NCBI RefSeq assembly: GCF_022565915.1
Contig: NZ_JAJOYX010000004.1
Coordinates: forward strand, 157,183 to 221,182
DNA: 64,000 bases
Direction: 5' to 3'
From: Nesterenkonia sp. LB17
Lineage (GTDB): Bacteria; Actinomycetota; Actinomycetes; Actinomycetales; Micrococcaceae
The translations under genes and the position numbers were made by a program. Within the stretch, counting starts at the first letter, position 1. Each line of letters begins with the position of its first letter. The notes under the pieces were generated by a model, which had not been told where the DNA came from, ran no database searches, and saw only the letters and a list, made by a program, of their open reading frames with translations. Shown here one piece after another: positions 17,773 through 26,464 of the stretch.

Positions 17773-19008
17773 ATGGTTCAGCGTCAACTGCCCAAGCCGC
17801 GCGACATCGCGCCGCTGATGAAGTTCAAGAAGTTCGACTTCAACGCCTCCCGCCGACGGCTCGCCGCAGCGCTGACCATCGAGGATCTGCACAAGATCGC
17901 CAAGCGGCGCACCCCGAAGGCCGCATTCGACTACACCGACGGCGCCGCCGAAGGCGAGTTCTCGCTGACCCGGGCGCGGGAGGCGTTCCAGGACATCGAG
18001 TTCAACCCTTCGATCCTGCGCGATGTCTCGCAGGTCGACACCTCCTGTGAGATCTTCGGCGGGACCTCCGCGCTGCCCTTCGGGATCGCCCCGACCGGGT
18101 TCACCCGGCTGATGCAGACCGAGGGCGAGATCGCCGGGGCCACCGCGGCCGGGGCGGCGGGGATCCCGTTCACCCTCTCCACGCTGGGCACCACGTCCAT
18201 CGAGGCGGTCAAGGAGGCGAACCCGCACGGACGCAACTGGTTCCAGCTCTATGTGATGAAGGACCGCGAGATCTCCTATGACCTCACCGAACGCGCTGGC
18301 AAGGCCGGGTTCGACACGCTGTTCTTCACCGTGGACACCCCGGTGGCCGGGGCCCGGCTCCGGGACAAGCGCAACGGGTTCTCGATCCCGCCGCAGCTGA
18401 GCCTGGGCACCGTTCTCAACGCGATCCCGCGGCCCTGGTGGTGGTATGACTTCCTGACCACCCCGCCGCTGGAGTTCGCCTCGCTGACCTCCACCGGGGG
18501 CACGGTGGGGGAGATGCTGGACAAGGCGATGGACCCCTCGATCAGCTTCGATGACCTGAAGATCATCCGGGACCTGTTCCCGGGCAAGCTGGTGGTCAAG
18601 GGGGTCCAGAACGTCGAAGACGCGAAGAAGCTCGCGGGCCTCGGGGCGGATGGGATCGTGCTCTCGAACCACGGCGGCCGGCAGCTGGACCGAGCCCCGG
18701 TGCCGTTCCACCTGTTGCCCGAGGTGGTGCGTGAGGTCGGGGAGGATCTCGAGGTGACCATCGATACCGGGATCATGAACGGCGCGGACATCGTGGCCTC
18801 GATCGCTTTGGGCGCGAAGTTCACCCTGATCGGGCGGGCGTATCTCTACGGACTGATGGCCGGTGGTCGGGCCGGGGTGGATCGGACGATCGAGATCCTG
18901 GCTGATCAGGTCGAGCGCACCATGAAGCTGCTGGAGGTGCCGAACCTCGCGGAGCTCCAGCCCAAGCACGTGACCCAGCTCGAACGCCTGGTCCCCCGCG
19001 CCCGCTGA
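17773..19008 (+). CDS. FMN-dependent alpha-hydroxyacid (L-lactate type) dehydrogenase
   Basis: A 411-residue member of the lactate dehydrogenase (LldD)/glycolate oxidase FMN barrel family. FMN- and substrate-binding motifs are present: [17 protein letters not shown], the [12 protein letters not shown] strand, [14 protein letters not shown] with the barrel Lys, and [12 protein letters not shown] with the catalytic His. The [18 protein letters not shown] phosphate-binding segment follows. TAGGAGC 7-8 nt before ATG 17773 supports the start. It probably oxidises L-lactate or a related 2-hydroxyacid and feeds electrons to the quinone pool or a small carrier. The substrate cannot be fixed from sequence. 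It is monocistronic and followed by a palindromic repeat. Confidence 0.9.
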   Translation: MVQRQLPKPRDIAPLMKFKKFDFNASRRRLAAALTIEDLHKIAKRRTPKAAFDYTDGAAEGEFSLTRAREAFQDIEFNPSILRDVSQVDTSCEIFGGTSALPFGIAPTGFTRLMQTEGEIAGATAAGAAGIPFTLSTLGTTSIEAVKEANPHGRNWFQLYVMKDREISYDLTERAGKAGFDTLFFTVDTPVAGARLRDKRNGFSIPPQLSLGTVLNAIPRPWWWYDFLTTPPLEFASLTSTGGTVGEMLDKAMDPSISFDDLKIIRDLFPGKLVVKGVQNVEDAKKLAGLGADGIVLSNHGGRQLDRAPVPFHLLPEVVREVGEDLEVTIDTGIMNGADIVASIALGAKFTLIGRAYLYGLMAGGRAGVDRTIEILADQVERTMKLLEVPNLAELQPKHVTQLERLVPRAR

Positions 19009-19022
19009 TGCTGCCCACCCTT

Positions 19023-19080
19023 CCCGGGTGGTTGAGTTCTCCGGTGGTTATGTTGTGACCGGATTACTCAACCGCCCGGG
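19023..19080. repeat. 44-nt palindromic repeat, copy 1
   Basis: Core 19030-19073 begins GGTTGAGTTCTCCGGTGG and ends ACCGGATTACTCAACC, forming a long imperfect stem extended outward by CCCGGG arms. The same 44-nt core, differing in loop and a few stem positions, recurs at 20183-20226. Lies between convergent genes, so it may act as a two-way terminator, but recurrence points to a REP-like dispersed element. Confidence 0.75.
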
Positions 19081-19091
19081 AGGAGTGGGGC

Positions 19092-20051
19092 TCAGCGCTT
19101 GGACTTGCGGTACCCGGCGGACCGGGCGGCGGCTTCGGTTGCGAAGCACTCCTCGGGCTTGGTCCGGGTGTAGTAGGCCCCGCTGGGCACGTGGTAGATC
19201 CCGGAGTCCGCGTTGCCCTTGACCGGGTAGCCCTTCGGGCAGTGGAAGGTCGAGGACGTGATCTGCACGCTGGTCGCCTTCTTCACCGCCGCGGTCGACG
19301 CCGAGGTACGGGTCAGCGTGGTGTGCCCGGACTTCTTGCCGGTCACCCGCACCGAGAGCTTCTTGCCCTGGTGGGCGTTGGCGACCGTATAGGTTCGGCT
19401 GGTCGCCCCCTTGATCGAGGTGCCGTCGGCGCGCCACTGGTAGGAGAACGACGTCGAGGGCGTCCAGGTCCCGACGCTGGCCGAGACGGTCTTCCCGGTG
19501 ACGGCCGAGCCGGTCACCCGAGGGGCGGAGGATCGCGCCACCTTCAACGTGGCCGCCGAGGTCTTCGACGCCGTGGCGTATCCGGAGAGCTTTCCGGTCA
19601 CCTGCACGGTGATCCGTTTTCCCTGCTGCGCGGCGCTCGGGGTGAAGGTGCTTCGCGTCGCGCCGCTGATCGCCCTGCCCTCGGCATGCCAGCGGTAGCT
19701 CAGCGAGGTCCCGCTGGTCCAGGCGCCCGGCCTCGTGATGAGCTTCTTGCCCACGGCGGCCGCACCGGAGATCGCAGGAGTGGGAGCCCGCAGGGTCTTC
19801 GCCGCTGGGCGGCTCGTGGTGGGCGCGACGGCGGGCGCGACGGCGGGCGCGGCTGAGAACGCGGCTGAGATCATCGACGACGCCGGGGCCCCGGTCACCT
19901 GGACCGCTGCCGGCGCGGAGGCGCTGAGCACGGAGTGGGTGAGCTGCGTCGTCGTCGCTGGGGGCGGCGCGGAGGCGCCGATCAGAGTGGCGGCCAATAC
20001 GGTGGTGGTCAGGACCGTGGTGATGGTCCGCCAATGCTGGGAGGTCCCCAT
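19092..20051 (-). CDS. secreted protein with two Ig-like repeats and a sunset domain
   Basis: A 319-residue exported protein. ATG 20051 follows GGAGA by about 9 nt; the longer open frame runs into the neighbouring repeat and is not coding. A signal peptide (TVLTTTVLAATLIGA) is followed by a Pro/Thr/Ala-rich stretch. Two Ig-like repeats then follow, each with the G-x-W / Y-x-W / GK pattern (LSYRWHAEGRAISGAT and FSYQWRADGTSIKGAT, about residues 145-245). The C-terminal about 50 residues, with FHCPKGYPVKGN, GIYHVPSGAYYTRTKPEECF and EAAARSAGYRKS, match the sunset domain seen in actinobacterial cell-surface proteins. No membrane anchor or sortase motif is present. Function is unknown; a cell-wall or extracellular role is likely. 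Palindromic repeats flank both ends. Confidence 0.8.
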   Translation of the reverse strand: MGTSQHWRTITTVLTTTVLAATLIGASAPPPATTTQLTHSVLSASAPAAVQVTGAPASSMISAAFSAAPAVAPAVAPTTSRPAAKTLRAPTPAISGAAAVGKKLITRPGAWTSGTSLSYRWHAEGRAISGATRSTFTPSAAQQGKRITVQVTGKLSGYATASKTSAATLKVARSSAPRVTGSAVTGKTVSASVGTWTPSTSFSYQWRADGTSIKGATSRTYTVANAHQGKKLSVRVTGKKSGHTTLTRTSASTAAVKKATSVQITSSTFHCPKGYPVKGNADSGIYHVPSGAYYTRTKPEECFATEAAARSAGYRKSKR

Positions 20052-20182
20052 GGCATTCGTCTCCAGTGTGAGGCGTCCACTGCGCGGAACGGGGCGGCAC
20101 CAGGATCTGCTCCTGAACAGAGTGATCATATAGTCAAACAAGCCGATATCCACCCGCCCGTGGACCCCAATCCCTCCCGGCT

Positions 20183-20226
20183 GGTTGAGTTTTCTGGCGG
20201 GAACGTATCCACCGGAGAACTCAACC
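20183..20226. repeat. 44-nt palindromic repeat, copy 2
   Basis: Begins GGTTGAGTTTTCTGGCGG and ends ACCGGAGAACTCAACC. It has the same length and stem as copy 1 at 19030-19073, with several compensating (G-U or paired) changes in the stem. Lies upstream of the sunset-domain gene and of etfB, so it cannot be simply that gene's terminator. Confidence 0.75.
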
Positions 20227-20361
20227 ACCCAGGATGGTGGGGCGGGCGGGGTTCTAGGCCGGTGTCGCAGGGCTTCACGACCCTGCCAGGAACCGCGTTT
20301 CATGCGACCATGGACAAGGTCTGATACTCCACACATTTCGAGAGTGAGGCGGGAGCACCGC

Positions 20362-21177
20362 ATGGTGAATGCACCCCTGCACATCATCACCCTGGTCAAA
20401 TGGGTCCCCGATGCCCAGCTGGAGCGCCGGTACGACGCCGAGGGGCGCATCGACCGCTCCGAGGGCGTGCTCAGCGAACTGGATGAATACCCGCTGGAGG
20501 CCGCGCTGCAGCTGCGCGAGGCCGCCCAGGACCGTGAGGTCCGGGTCACCGCGCTGACCATGGGCCCCGCCGGATCCAGCACCGCCGTGAAGAAGGCCCT
20601 GCAGATCGGCGCCGACGACGCCTACCAGCTCACCGACGAGGCCCTGATCGGGGCAGACATCTGGGCCAGCTCCGTGGCGCTGAAGGCCGCCGTTGAGGCC
20701 GTCGCGGGAGCCGGCGAGTTCGACTCCGGCGAGCCCGAGTACCTGGTGCTCACCGGCATGGCCTCCGAGGAGGGTGAGTCCGGCGCGATCCCCGCCCAGC
20801 TGGCTGAACGTCTTGGCGCCCACGTGGTCACCTACGCCACCAGCCTGGAGCTGGCGCCGGACCGGCTGCTCGTCACCCGCTCCGGCGGCACCGAGTCGCA
20901 GAAGGTCGCGGTGCGGATGCCCGCCGTCGTCTCGGTCACCGATCAGGCCAACGACCCGCGCTACCCCAACTTCAAGGCCATCATGGCGGCGAAGAAGAAG
21001 CCGCTGACCCGATGGAACCTCGCCGACATCGGGCTGCGCCCCGAGGAGGTCACCGCGAAGGTCCGCGTGCTGACCACCACGGCGCGCCCGCCGCGCACAG
21101 CGGGAGAGATCATCATCGATGAAGGGGACGCCGGCCTGAAGGTCGTCGAATTCCTGGCGAAGGAGCGTCTGTTGTGA
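20362..21177 (+). CDS. etfB: electron transfer flavoprotein beta subunit
   Basis: The AMP-binding small subunit of ETF, which carries electrons from acyl-CoA dehydrogenases toward the quinone pool. From ATG 20362 (GAGGCGGGAG about 8 nt upstream) it has 271 residues. Recognisable are the N-terminal HIITLVKWVPDA, the LSELDEYPLEAALQLRE segment, VTALTMGPAGSSTAVKKALQIGADDAYQL, and VLTGMASEEGESGAIPAQLAE. The GTG start of the alpha subunit overlaps its stop, so the two are coupled. Adjacent CitE-like and acyl-CoA dehydrogenase genes are its probable partners. Confidence 0.93.
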   Translation: MVNAPLHIITLVKWVPDAQLERRYDAEGRIDRSEGVLSELDEYPLEAALQLREAAQDREVRVTALTMGPAGSSTAVKKALQIGADDAYQLTDEALIGADIWASSVALKAAVEAVAGAGEFDSGEPEYLVLTGMASEEGESGAIPAQLAERLGAHVVTYATSLELAPDRLLVTRSGGTESQKVAVRMPAVVSVTDQANDPRYPNFKAIMAAKKKPLTRWNLADIGLRPEEVTAKVRVLTTTARPPRTAGEIIIDEGDAGLKVVEFLAKERLL

Positions 21178-22133
21178 GCAATGTCCTGGTCTTCTTCGAT
21201 GAGCTCGGCGACGCGCTGAGCCCGGCACAGCGCGAGCTGATCGCCCAGGCGCAGTCGCTGGGCGATGTCCATGTGGCCGTCGGCGCCTACCAGGGGGATC
21301 CCACCCCGGCGCTGGCGATCAGCGACATCGGCGAGGTCTACTTCGCCGAGAGCAGCCTGCCCGCCCCCGAGGTCGCCGTGGTGGACCTGCTCGAGACCGC
21401 CGTCGCCGAATGCGGCGCCGAGGTCATCCTGGGCTCCTCCACCGCAGACATCACCGACGCCCTGGCCCGACTCGCCGTCCGGCTGGACACCGGGATCATC
21501 TGCGGCGTCGGGGCGCTCAACGGCGAGCTGGTCGCCACGAAGTCAGAGCTGGCCGGCTCCTACACCACGATGTCGCAGCTCATCCCCGCCCCGGGCCGGC
21601 CGCTGGTCGCGACCTTCAAGCCGAACAACCTCGACCCGCAGCGCGTCGACGCGCTCCTGCACGCCGGGGATCAGCCCGACGGCACGGTGCTGCCGGTGCG
21701 GCCCTCCGTCGGCGGCGTCGAGATCCTCGAACGCACCGCTCTGAGCGTCTCCGCACGCCCCGCCCTGGCCGAGGCGCGCGTGGTCGTCGCCGGCGGCCGC
21801 GGCGTCGAAGGTGACTTCACCGCGTTGGAGGAGCTCGCGGACGAGCTCGGCGCGGGACTGGGCGCCTCTCGCGCAGCCACCGACGCCGGCTGGATCGAAC
21901 ACGCCGCCCAGGTGGGCCAGACCGGGGTCACCGTCTCCCCGCAGCTCTACATCTCCGCAGGCATCTCCGGGGCGATCCAGCAGCGCGCCGGCATGCAGAC
22001 CGCGGGCACCATCGTGGCGATCAACAAGGATGAGGACGCCCCGGTCTTCGAGATCGCCGACTTCGGCGTGGTGGGGGACCTGCATGATGTCATCCCGCAG
22101 ATGATCGAGGAGCTGCGCCGGCGCAGGGGATGA
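21174..22133 (+). CDS. etfA: electron transfer flavoprotein alpha subunit
   Basis: FAD-binding large subunit of ETF, 319 residues from GTG 21174. The N-terminal half is the alpha/beta domain. The C-terminal half is the conserved FAD domain: GLGASRAATDAGWIEHAAQV, VTVSPQLYISAGISGAIQ with the adjacent QRAGMQTAGTIVAINKDEDAP, and FEIADFGVVGDLHDVIPQM. Overlap with etfB ensures equal production. Together they accept electrons from the acyl-CoA dehydrogenase two genes downstream or from other dehydrogenases. Confidence 0.94.
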   Translation: MSNVLVFFDELGDALSPAQRELIAQAQSLGDVHVAVGAYQGDPTPALAISDIGEVYFAESSLPAPEVAVVDLLETAVAECGAEVILGSSTADITDALARLAVRLDTGIICGVGALNGELVATKSELAGSYTTMSQLIPAPGRPLVATFKPNNLDPQRVDALLHAGDQPDGTVLPVRPSVGGVEILERTALSVSARPALAEARVVVAGGRGVEGDFTALEELADELGAGLGASRAATDAGWIEHAAQVGQTGVTVSPQLYISAGISGAIQQRAGMQTAGTIVAINKDEDAPVFEIADFGVVGDLHDVIPQMIEELRRRRG

Positions 22134-22222
22134 CCCCGCGCGGCCGCACCGCAGCAGAGCCGGCCTCACGGGAGTCCCGGCACGCCCACGCTCACCACGC
22201 CGATCACGCTCGGAGAAGAAAC

Positions 22223-23137
22223 ATGCCTCACCCCACCAAGGCTCGCTTCGCGCTGGGCCCCGCCCTGATGTTCTGCCCGGCCAGTCGCCCCGAGTTCTTC
22301 GTGAAGGCCGCCGGGTCTGCTGACGCCGTGATCATCGATCTCGAGGATGCCGTGATCTCCGGGGAGAAGGACATCGCCCGGAACAACATGGTGCAGGCGC
22401 TGAACTGGGGAGACCAGTCTCTCGACCCGCGGCGGACCCTGGTGCGGGTCAACGCGCCGGCCTCGGGTGAGCTGGAGGAGGACCTGCGCGCGATCTCCGG
22501 CACCGAGATCAGCCATGTGGTCATCGCCAAGGCCGAACGGACCGAGGTCCTCGACCAGGTCGCCGCAGCGCTGCCCGGCGTCGGGCTGATCCCGCAGATC
22601 GAGACCCCGGTGGGGGTGCTCAACGACCTGGCCCTGGCCCAGCACCCGGCCACCGTGGCGCTGCTCTGGGGGACCGAGGACCTGATCGCCGGCATCGGCG
22701 GGACCACCTCGCGCAACAACGACGGCTCGCAGCGCGAGATCATCCGCTTCACCCGCAACCGGCTGCTGCTCACCGCCGGCGCCGTGGGGGTGCCGATCAT
22801 CGACGCCGTCTTCACCCGGGTCCCTGACCTGCAGCGCCTGGCCGTGGAGACCGAGGACGCCTGCGCCTCCGGGTTCATCGGCAAGGCCTGCATCCACCCC
22901 AAGCAGATCGCCCCGATCCGCAAGGCCTATACGCCCACCGCCAGCGACCTGGAATGGGCCAAAGGCGTCATCGCCGCCTTCGAGAACGCCGCCGGACTGG
23001 CGCCCGGCGCCGGACATCGGGCGGACCCGGAGCTCGCCGGCGCGTTCAGCTTCCGCGGTGAGATGATCGACATGCCGGTGATCATCCAGGTCCAGCGCAT
23101 CCTCACCCGCTTCGAGTCCATCGGCAAAGTCGCCTGA
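22223..23137 (+). CDS. CitE-like CoA-ester lyase (HpcH/HpaI family)
   Basis: A TIM-barrel C-C lyase of 304 residues. ATG 22223 is chosen because GGAGAAG precedes it. Family motifs: VIIDLEDAV (Mg2+ ligand region), RVNAPASGELEEDL, LIPQIETPVGVLN with the second acidic ligand, LLWGTEDLIAGIGG and GFIGKACIHPKQIAPI. Relatives cleave citramalyl-CoA, malyl-CoA, beta-methylmalyl-CoA or 3-hydroxy-3-methylglutaryl-type thioesters. The neighbouring acyl-CoA dehydrogenase and ETF genes imply an acyl-CoA degradation route, for example of a branched or dicarboxylic acid, but the substrate is not determined. Confidence 0.85.
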   Translation: MPHPTKARFALGPALMFCPASRPEFFVKAAGSADAVIIDLEDAVISGEKDIARNNMVQALNWGDQSLDPRRTLVRVNAPASGELEEDLRAISGTEISHVVIAKAERTEVLDQVAAALPGVGLIPQIETPVGVLNDLALAQHPATVALLWGTEDLIAGIGGTTSRNNDGSQREIIRFTRNRLLLTAGAVGVPIIDAVFTRVPDLQRLAVETEDACASGFIGKACIHPKQIAPIRKAYTPTASDLEWAKGVIAAFENAAGLAPGAGHRADPELAGAFSFRGEMIDMPVIIQVQRILTRFESIGKVA

Positions 23138-23221
23138 GCCTCGCCGCACCGCACCGCCTCGCCAGCTCGCCTGAGTCTCAGCGCAGGCTCCCCGCACCGC
23201 CCGAAAGGTGACCCGCCCACG

Positions 23222-24388
23222 ATGTTTGCAGGTTTCTACGAGGAGATCCACGAGGAGTTCCGCGAGGTGGTGCGCGAATTCGTCGCCCGCGAGGTCACCC
23301 CGCATCACCAGGGCTGGGAGTCCGCGCACATGATCGACCGCTCGCTGTGGCTCGCCGCCGCGGAGAACGGGCTGCTGGGGCTCGCTGTGGACGAGGAGCA
23401 CGGGGGCATGGGGCTCGGCGACTACCGGTTCCGGATGATCCTCGATGAGGAGCTGGCCCGCGCCGACGCGCTCGCGGTTTCGCTGGCCCTCCACCTCCAC
23501 GACGACTGGGTGCTCCCGGCGCTGCTGAAGTTCGGCTCCGCCGATCAGCAGGCGGCCTGGCTGCCCCGCTTCATGGACGGATCCTTCGTCTCCTCGGTGG
23601 CGTTCACCGAGCCCGGCGCCGGATCAGACCTGCGCGCGGTGCGCACCAAGGCAGTCAAGAACGACGACGGCGGCTGGACCCTCGACGGGCAGAAGACCTT
23701 CATCGGCAACGGGATCTCCGGCGACGGCGCCCTGGTGCTGGCCCGCACCGACGGCTCCGATGTCCGCCAGCGCGGGACCGAGAGCTCCTTCAGCCTGTTC
23801 CTGGTCGAGAAGCAGGACAACCCCGGATACCAGCCCGGACGCCAGCTCGAGAAGATGGGGCTCAAGGCCTCCGACACCGCCGAGCTGTTCTTCGCCGGGG
23901 TGCAGATCCCCGCGGCGAACCTGATCGGTGAAGCGGGCCGGGGGCTGCAGCACGCCAAGGCGATCCTGCCCCAGGGCCGGCTCGGCATCGCCACCTCAGC
24001 CGCGGTGATCACCGCCGAGGTGCTGCGCCAGACCCGCGGCTACGTCGCAGAGCGGCAGACCTTCGGCCAGCCGGTGAGCGAATACCAGCACACCCGGTTC
24101 CAGCTCGCCGAGCTGCAGGTGGGACTCGAAGCCACCCAGCGCTATGTCGCCGCGGCCGTGGCGGACTTCAATGCCGGAGAGCTGGACCTGATCAACGCGT
24201 CGAAGGCGAAGCTCTGGGCCAGCGAGCAGGCCAAGACAGCGGTGGATGCGTGCCTGCAGCTCCACGGCGGCTACGGCTACATCCTGGACTACCCGGTGGC
24301 GCAGGCCTACCTCGCGGTGCGGCTGCTCACGATCTTCGGCGGGACCAGCGAGATCCTCAAGGAGACCATCGCCGCAGAGCTGCGCTGA
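23222..24388 (+). CDS. acyl-CoA dehydrogenase family protein lacking usual catalytic Glu
   Basis: A flavoprotein of 388 residues of the long-chain acyl-CoA dehydrogenase type: FTEPGAGSDLRAVRTKA (FAD/substrate loop), TFIGNGISGDGALVLART, and the C-terminal CLQLHGGYGYILDYPVAQAY and IFGGTSEILKETIA. In LCAD-like enzymes the catalytic base is the Glu in the motif LPQERL. Here the sequence reads LPQGRL, with Gly252 in that place. The other known position, the residue before GTS near the C-terminus, is also Gly. The protein may use another base, have a different substrate, or be non-catalytic. It ends an etfBA-lyase-dehydrogenase cluster. Confidence 0.85.
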   Translation: MFAGFYEEIHEEFREVVREFVAREVTPHHQGWESAHMIDRSLWLAAAENGLLGLAVDEEHGGMGLGDYRFRMILDEELARADALAVSLALHLHDDWVLPALLKFGSADQQAAWLPRFMDGSFVSSVAFTEPGAGSDLRAVRTKAVKNDDGGWTLDGQKTFIGNGISGDGALVLARTDGSDVRQRGTESSFSLFLVEKQDNPGYQPGRQLEKMGLKASDTAELFFAGVQIPAANLIGEAGRGLQHAKAILPQGRLGIATSAAVITAEVLRQTRGYVAERQTFGQPVSEYQHTRFQLAELQVGLEATQRYVAAAVADFNAGELDLINASKAKLWASEQAKTAVDACLQLHGGYGYILDYPVAQAYLAVRLLTIFGGTSEILKETIAAELR

Positions 24389-24433
24389 CTCAGAACCGCA
24401 CTGACTCAGAACCGCGGTGACCCAGAACCGTGC
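24386..24433. repeat. three 16-bp tandem repeats starting at the stop codon
   Basis: Units TGACTCAGAACCGCAC, TGACTCAGAACCGCGG and TGACCCAGAACCGTGC follow one another from the acyl-CoA dehydrogenase stop. Because 16 is not a multiple of 3, the three TGA triplets (24386, 24402, 24418) fall in three different frames. The region separates two convergent genes. Confidence 0.8.
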
Positions 24434-24436
24434 TGA

Positions 24437-24910
24437 TCAGCCCAGCATCCGGGTCATGAACACGCTGTTCGGATCCGGCACGTAGCTGCCAAACGGCGGG
24501 CACTCGGTGAACCCGTGCCGCCGGTAGAGCCTGCGCGCGGCGGCGAAATAGTCCTCCACGCCGGTCTCCAGGCTCAGCCTGGCGTAGCCGCGAGCACTCG
24601 CCACGCTCACCAGATGCTCCACCATCGTGTCGGCCACGCCCCGCCCGCGCGCCGCGGCGCAGGTGCGCATCGTCTTGATCTCCCCGTGCGCGGGATCCAG
24701 CTCCTTGAGCGCGGCGCACCCGGCAAGCACCTCCTCGGGGTCGAACCACGCGCTCCAGAACGTCATCCCGGGCCCGGTCAGGGCATCGAGGTCCAGCGCA
24801 TGGATGCTCTCCGGCGGGGAGGTGGCATGCATATCGCGCAGGTGCTCGGCGATGAGCTCCCGCACAGCCGGATGATCCAGGGTCCCCTCGGTGATGCGCA
24901 TGCTCGACAT
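24437..24910 (-). CDS. GNAT-family N-acetyltransferase
   Basis: A 157-residue acetyl-CoA-dependent acyltransferase. The core is visible: GCAALKELDPAHGEIKTM as strands 3-4, and the pyrophosphate-binding loop AARGRGVADTMVEHLVSVA (about residues 84-103). RLYRRHGFTECPPFGSY near the C-terminus is typical of the GNAT subgroup that includes YsnE/PhnO-like proteins. ATG 24910 or the in-frame ATG at 24901 could start translation. It is divergent from a sugar transporter gene and shares a symmetric promoter core with it. Acceptor substrate unknown. Confidence 0.85.
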   Translation of the reverse strand: MSSMRITEGTLDHPAVRELIAEHLRDMHATSPPESIHALDLDALTGPGMTFWSAWFDPEEVLAGCAALKELDPAHGEIKTMRTCAAARGRGVADTMVEHLVSVASARGYARLSLETGVEDYFAAARRLYRRHGFTECPPFGSYVPDPNSVFMTRMLG

Positions 24911-24929
24911 TCTGCCACCGGTGGCTTCG

Positions 24930-24941
24930 CAGACTAGTCTG
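24930..24941. promoter_or_regulatory. symmetric bidirectional -10 element
   Basis: CAGACTAGTCTG is a perfect 12-bp palindrome that reads TAGTCT, a good actinobacterial -10 hexamer, on both strands. It lies 20 nt from the GNAT start on one side and 62 nt from the MFS start on the other, so one site could drive both divergent genes. Confidence 0.45.
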
Positions 24942-25003
24942 ACTTGCGTTCCATGCGCAGGTCAGCGCCTGGGACCTGGAGCACAGCAGCAGAACGGAAC
25001 AGC

Positions 25004-26383
25004 ATGAGCACAGCAGCACCCACGGCCACGCAGCGACGCCGAGGCTCCACCCTGATCTATCTCTTCGGCGCCCTCGGCGGACTGAACTGGGGCTATGACA
25101 CCGGAGTGATCTCCGCGGCGCTGGTATACCTGCGCCGGGACTTCGAGCTCAGCAGCTGGGCTGAAGGCGGGATCGTCACCGGCCTGATGGTCGGCGCCGC
25201 CATCGGCGCCTGCCTCGGCGGTCAGCTCTCCGACCGCTACGGCAGACGAGCCGTGCTGCTGGTCACCGCTGCGCTGTTCCTGATCGCCCCGCTGGGCATG
25301 GCCTTCGCACCCAACGCTGAGGTGCTGTTCGCCGCCCGGCTCGTGGTCGGGCTGGGCACCGGTCTGGCCGCCGTCGTACTCCCGGTGTATCTCTCCGAGA
25401 TCGCTCCGGCGCGGATCCGCGGACGAGTCACCGCCTCCTATGTGCTGGCGATCGTGATCGGTCAGTTCCTCGGGTTCGTCGTCGGAGTGGCCTTCGCCCC
25501 GGTGGAGTCCTGGCGCTGGATGCTGGGACTCTCGGTGATCCCCTCGGTGCTCTTCGCGCTGGGGCTGACCGTGGTGCGCGAGACCCCGCGCTGGCTGGTC
25601 CACCGCGGCCGGGAGGCCGAGGCCGAAACGATGCTGCTGCGCGACCGCACTCCCGAGGAGGCCCGCCGGGAACTCGGTGAGATCCACGAGGTCCATGAGG
25701 CGGAGAAGCGCGACGGCGTCTCAGGCCTGCGCGCGCTGCGCCGCCCCTGGGTGCTCTCGATCCTCGGGGTGGGGTTCGGGCTGGGGGTCTATCAGCAGGT
25801 CATGGGCATCAACGCGGTGCTCTACTACGCGCCCACCACGCTGCAGAACGTCGGCTTCTCCGATGAGGGAGCGATCGGCTCCAACCTGATCATCGGTGCG
25901 CTCAACATCGCCGCGGTCTGGGTCGCGATCACCTACACCGACCGCTGGGGGCGCCGCCCGATGCTGCTGGTCGGCGCGCTGGGCACCTCGCTGGCGCTCG
26001 CGGTGCTCGCCGTGGTGAACCTGGTCATGCCGGCTCCCGACGGACTCGGCGCGCTGGGCATCGCCACCCTGTCCTGCCTGGCGGTGTTCATCTTCATGTT
26101 CCAGGTCAGCTGGGGCGCCCTGGTCTGGGTGGTGCTCGGGGAGATCTTCCCGCTGGGCGTGCGCGCGGCCGCGATGGGCGTGGTGACCACCGCGCACTGG
26201 CTGGCCAACGGCCTGGTCTCGCTGCTGTTCCCCACGGCGCTCGCCGCCTTCGGGGTGGGCTGGATCTTCGCCGGGTTCGCCGTCATCTGCTTCACCGCCT
26301 TCATCTTCACCTGGAAGAAGGTCCCCGAGACCAAGGAGCGCACGCTGGAGCAGATCGAGACCGCGTTCCGTCGAGCGGGCTGA
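25004..26383 (+). CDS. sugar-porter MFS transporter
   Basis: A 12-helix major facilitator of the sugar porter family, 459 residues from ATG 25004; the extra N-terminal stretch from 24944 has no counterpart in the family. Signature motifs are present: GGLNWGYDTGVISAAL in helix 1, SDRYGRRAVLL after helix 2, the loop RETPRWLVHRGREAEA, and VYQQVMGINAVLYYAPTTL in helix 7, with DRWGRRPMLLVG later. These enzymes are proton symporters or facilitators for hexoses, pentoses or polyols (GLUT/XylE/AraE type). The substrate is not evident; the arabinose locus lies 10 kb away. Confidence 0.92.
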   Translation: MSTAAPTATQRRRGSTLIYLFGALGGLNWGYDTGVISAALVYLRRDFELSSWAEGGIVTGLMVGAAIGACLGGQLSDRYGRRAVLLVTAALFLIAPLGMAFAPNAEVLFAARLVVGLGTGLAAVVLPVYLSEIAPARIRGRVTASYVLAIVIGQFLGFVVGVAFAPVESWRWMLGLSVIPSVLFALGLTVVRETPRWLVHRGREAEAETMLLRDRTPEEARRELGEIHEVHEAEKRDGVSGLRALRRPWVLSILGVGFGLGVYQQVMGINAVLYYAPTTLQNVGFSDEGAIGSNLIIGALNIAAVWVAITYTDRWGRRPMLLVGALGTSLALAVLAVVNLVMPAPDGLGALGIATLSCLAVFIFMFQVSWGALVWVVLGEIFPLGVRAAAMGVVTTAHWLANGLVSLLFPTALAAFGVGWIFAGFAVICFTAFIFTWKKVPETKERTLEQIETAFRRAG

Positions 26384-26464
26384 ACGGTGCAGGAAACGGT
26401 CAGGGTGATCGGCGCTGACCAGGACTGAAGGCAATCAACACCACTGCCTCGAACCGGCAAACCC

